From contig NZ_JNXT01000059.1 of assembly GCF_000716675.1 (NCBI RefSeq), forward strand, positions 1-64,000: a DNA stretch of 64,000 bases. Direction: 5' to 3'. Origin of the DNA: Streptomyces alboflavus (GTDB lineage: Bacteria > Actinomycetota > Actinomycetes > Streptomycetales > Streptomycetaceae). The notes beneath the pieces are model-generated. The model worked only from the letters and a program-made list of their open reading frames with translations. It ran no database searches and was not told the DNA's origin. Positions within the stretch are counted from its first letter, which is position 1. Each line of letters begins with the position of its first letter. Shown here piece by piece: positions 62,295 to 64,000 of the stretch. A program made the translations under genes and the position numbers.

Positions 62295-63071
62295 TCACAG
62301 CACGGCGCGCAGGGCCCGGTCACGGACCATGAGTGCCGCTCGTTTGTCGGGGAGGTCCACCTCGGCGGCGAAGCGGAACCCGGCACTGAGAAAGGCAGAG
62401 ACGGAGGGGGTGTTGCGCAGATCTGGTTCGGCTACGACACGTGCGCAGGAGGGGCGGTGATCGAGTACGAGGTCGGCGACGGCCCGGAGCAGGGTGGTGC
62501 CGAGGCCTCGGCCGCGATCGGCGACGCCGCCGACGAGGAGGTGGATCCCGGTGTCGTGAGGGCGTGCGGGGTAGTGGCGGGCGAGGGGGTCGAGGTCGGC
62601 GCGGTAGATCTCCCAGTAGCTCATGGGGGCGCCGTCGAGGACGCCGAGGCAGGGCACGCTGCGCCCGTCGCCGTCGAGCTGGGGGCGCAGGTGGGTCTCC
62701 GTGACGGATGGGGGTCCGGCCAGTTCCCAGAAGGCCGCCACGGCGGGGTCGTTCATCCACCTGCTGATCAGCGCCAGGTCGCGTTCGATGCGTACGGGGA
62801 CGAGTTGGAAGACGCCGGCTTCGGTGGTGGCCGGGCTCCAGGTGGCCACGTGGTCGAGGAGGTCGCCGCGGGCCGGGTCGGGCTCGGGGGCCGTCGTGGG
62901 GTCCGAGCCCGCCGTGGCGTCGGAGCTGAGGTGCGCCGCGTGCCCACCGGAGTCGGCGATCAGCGCGACGAGTTCGTCGGGCAGCCGCAGGTCCAAGGTG
63001 TCGTCGCAGTCCGGGGTGCCCGCGGTGGCGGGATCTGTTCCGGCGTCGGTGCTCGCGTCGGTGGGAGGCAC
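62295..63071 (-). CDS. IucB/AlcB-type siderophore N-acyltransferase
   Basis: The 258-residue GNAT-fold protein has RDLALISRWMNDPAVAAFWELAG and GIHLLVGGVADRGRGLGTTLLRAVADLV, characteristic of the AlcB/IucB/MbtK group that acylates N-hydroxylysine or similar amines. The first ~90 residues are Asp/Thr/Pro-rich and partly disordered. GTG 63071 has GAGGAG seven nt upstream. It is placed between two NIS synthetase genes; the expected hydroxylase and decarboxylase would lie outside the window. Confidence 0.9.
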   Translation of the reverse strand: MPPTDASTDAGTDPATAGTPDCDDTLDLRLPDELVALIADSGGHAAHLSSDATAGSDPTTAPEPDPARGDLLDHVATWSPATTEAGVFQLVPVRIERDLALISRWMNDPAVAAFWELAGPPSVTETHLRPQLDGDGRSVPCLGVLDGAPMSYWEIYRADLDPLARHYPARPHDTGIHLLVGGVADRGRGLGTTLLRAVADLVLDHRPSCARVVAEPDLRNTPSVSAFLSAGFRFAAEVDLPDKRAALMVRDRALRAVL

Positions 63072-63250
63072 GGCGTCGCTCCTCTCGGAGGGGATCGGAG
63101 GGGAAGGGTTCGGCAGGGGTGGGGCCTGGTCCTCAGGAAGGGGTCATGGTCATCGGCGGGGAAAGGGGGCGTGGCCCCCAGTGGCGCAAACGAAGTGGTC
63201 GTGGCCACCGGGGAGTTGGTGGATCCGGGCGGGGTTCGGGGTGGAGCGGG

Positions 63251-64000
63251 TCACGTATGGAGGGGATTCGAGATGGTGACGTAGACGGATTGGGTGTCGA
63301 CGGGCCCGACGAGTTCGTCGAGTCCGTGCAGGCGGGTCAGCAGGTTGGCCTTGCACCGCAGCACGGGTGAGTCGAGCAACCGGGCGGGCAGCGGGGTACG
63401 GAGCCGGTCGGGGCCCGAGGCGGCGGCGAGGAGGAAGCGGCGGAACGCGGCGAGCAACAGCCGTTCTTCGGCGAGGCGTTCGGCGCCCAGGGCGCCGATG
63501 AGGCCGAGGACGTTGTTGATGCCGAGGTAGTAGGCGAAGCGTTCGTCGGTGACCTCGTCGGAGACGAAGGTGTCGCTCTGTCGGCCGATGCCGGGGAGCC
63601 GCTTGTCCAGCTCGGCGCGGCGGGATTCGCGGAAGTAGTAGCCCTGGTTGTCGCGGTAGCGGCCGCCGGTGGGCCAGCCGTCGGGGTCGAGCAGCAGCAG
63701 GGTGTTCTGCTGGTGGGCCTCCAAGGCGACGCCCGCTTCGCTGTCCAGCCAGAGCACGGGGCGTACGACGTTCTGGAGGTAGCGCAGGAACCACTCCGTG
63801 GCGACGGCTCCTCGTGGGCGGCCGGTGTGTCCGGCGAGCCGGGTGATGATCACGGCGAGCCGGGAGCGCATGAGCGGCCGGTCCTGGCCGGTGGGCTGGG
63901 CGGGCGGCCGGGGCGAGACGAGGCCGGCGATGCAGGTCGCGTCGTCGCCGGAACGGAAGGGGTTGTGCCGGATCATCACGTCGAGTCCGGGGACGGCTTC
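63251..64000 (-). CDS. IucA/IucC-family siderophore synthetase, 5' part outside window
   Basis: Only the C-terminal 249 codons are present. Visible features are MMIRHNPFRSG, the family-typical EAHQQNTLLLLDPDGWPTGGRYRDNQGYYFRES (active-site HQQN), and a FhuF-like tail ending in VDTQSVYVTISNPLHT. It is the first visible gene of the siderophore operon and differs from the downstream synthetase, as in type A/type B pairs of NIS pathways. The gap of 179 bp to the acyltransferase gene has no recognised motif. Confidence 0.92.
   Translation of the reverse strand, partial: EAVPGLDVMIRHNPFRSGDDATCIAGLVSPRPPAQPTGQDRPLMRSRLAVIITRLAGHTGRPRGAVATEWFLRYLQNVVRPVLWLDSEAGVALEAHQQNTLLLLDPDGWPTGGRYRDNQGYYFRESRRAELDKRLPGIGRQSDTFVSDEVTDERFAYYLGINNVLGLIGALGAERLAEERLLLAAFRRFLLAAASGPDRLRTPLPARLLDSPVLRCKANLLTRLHGLDELVGPVDTQSVYVTISNPLHT

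Overview
The window is a chromosomal segment from a Streptomyces or very close relative. The DNA is very GC-rich. The principal sigma factor HrdB, the sporulation regulator WhiH, a class II nrdR-nrdJ pair, an actinobacterial LexA and a c-di-AMP riboswitch ahead of a cell-wall peptidase all point there. From memory, not from a search, the order ptsH ... parC ... citrate synthases ... parE, hrdB, whiH ... recQ, rnhB ... nrdJ, nrdR, lexA follows the conserved core of S. coelicolor around hrdB. No tRNA, rRNA, insertion sequence, prophage or CRISPR array was seen; this is mostly core chromosome with small accessory insertions.

Layout. 1-7.8 kb: the 5' part of a GNAT/acyl-CoA synthetase fusion, HPr under a DasR-like site, a GntR regulator, an M23 peptidase behind a c-di-AMP riboswitch, and an M16 peptidase pair. 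8.2-13.2 kb: ParC, a CobW-type metallochaperone GTPase and two small proteins of unknown function. 13.4-17 kb: a citrate synthase facing a citrate synthase fused to a DNA-binding helix-turn-helix, with a perfect AT-rich palindrome between them, then a sucrase/ferredoxin-like protein under an iron box. 17-24.3 kb: a CitA/CitB-like two-component pair, an acetate-type symporter with its DUF485 partner, and a NarL-type two-component pair with a small membrane protein. 24.5-35 kb: ParE, a zinc-ribbon protein, a secreted trypsin-like protease, HrdB, WhiH, an unusual ABC fusion and an NrtR-like NUDIX regulator. 35-44.4 kb: a glycogen-debranching-like protein, a DUF4192 protein, a RecQ helicase with a phosphoribosyltransferase-like tail, a TTA-containing gene of unknown function, an orphan helicase C-terminal-like protein and RNase HII. 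44.5-53 kb (more accessory): TetR/MFS efflux with two matched operators, an ABC-F/phosphatase/ADP-ribosylglycohydrolase operon with a divergent TetR, DUF4937, arylamine N-acetyltransferase and a TerD protein. 53-60 kb: NrdJ, NrdR, LexA and a DinG-like helicase. 60-64 kb: an NRPS-independent siderophore operon that leaves the right edge.

Themes. Genome maintenance dominates (ParC/ParE, RecQ, RNase HII, NrdJ/NrdR, LexA, DinG). Several regulatory sites can be read directly: a DasR-like site, a c-di-AMP riboswitch, an iron box, twin TetR operators, twin NrdR boxes 31 bp apart, an SOS box and paired DnaA boxes. Two genes carry the rare TTA codon and so probably need the bldA tRNA. The most novel-looking unit is the divergent citrate synthase / HTH-citrate synthase pair with its palindrome, followed by the ABC fusion whose ATPase has lost its catalytic residues. 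Unusual tandem repeats (7, 9, 10, 11, 33 and 36 bp units) lie in or between genes.
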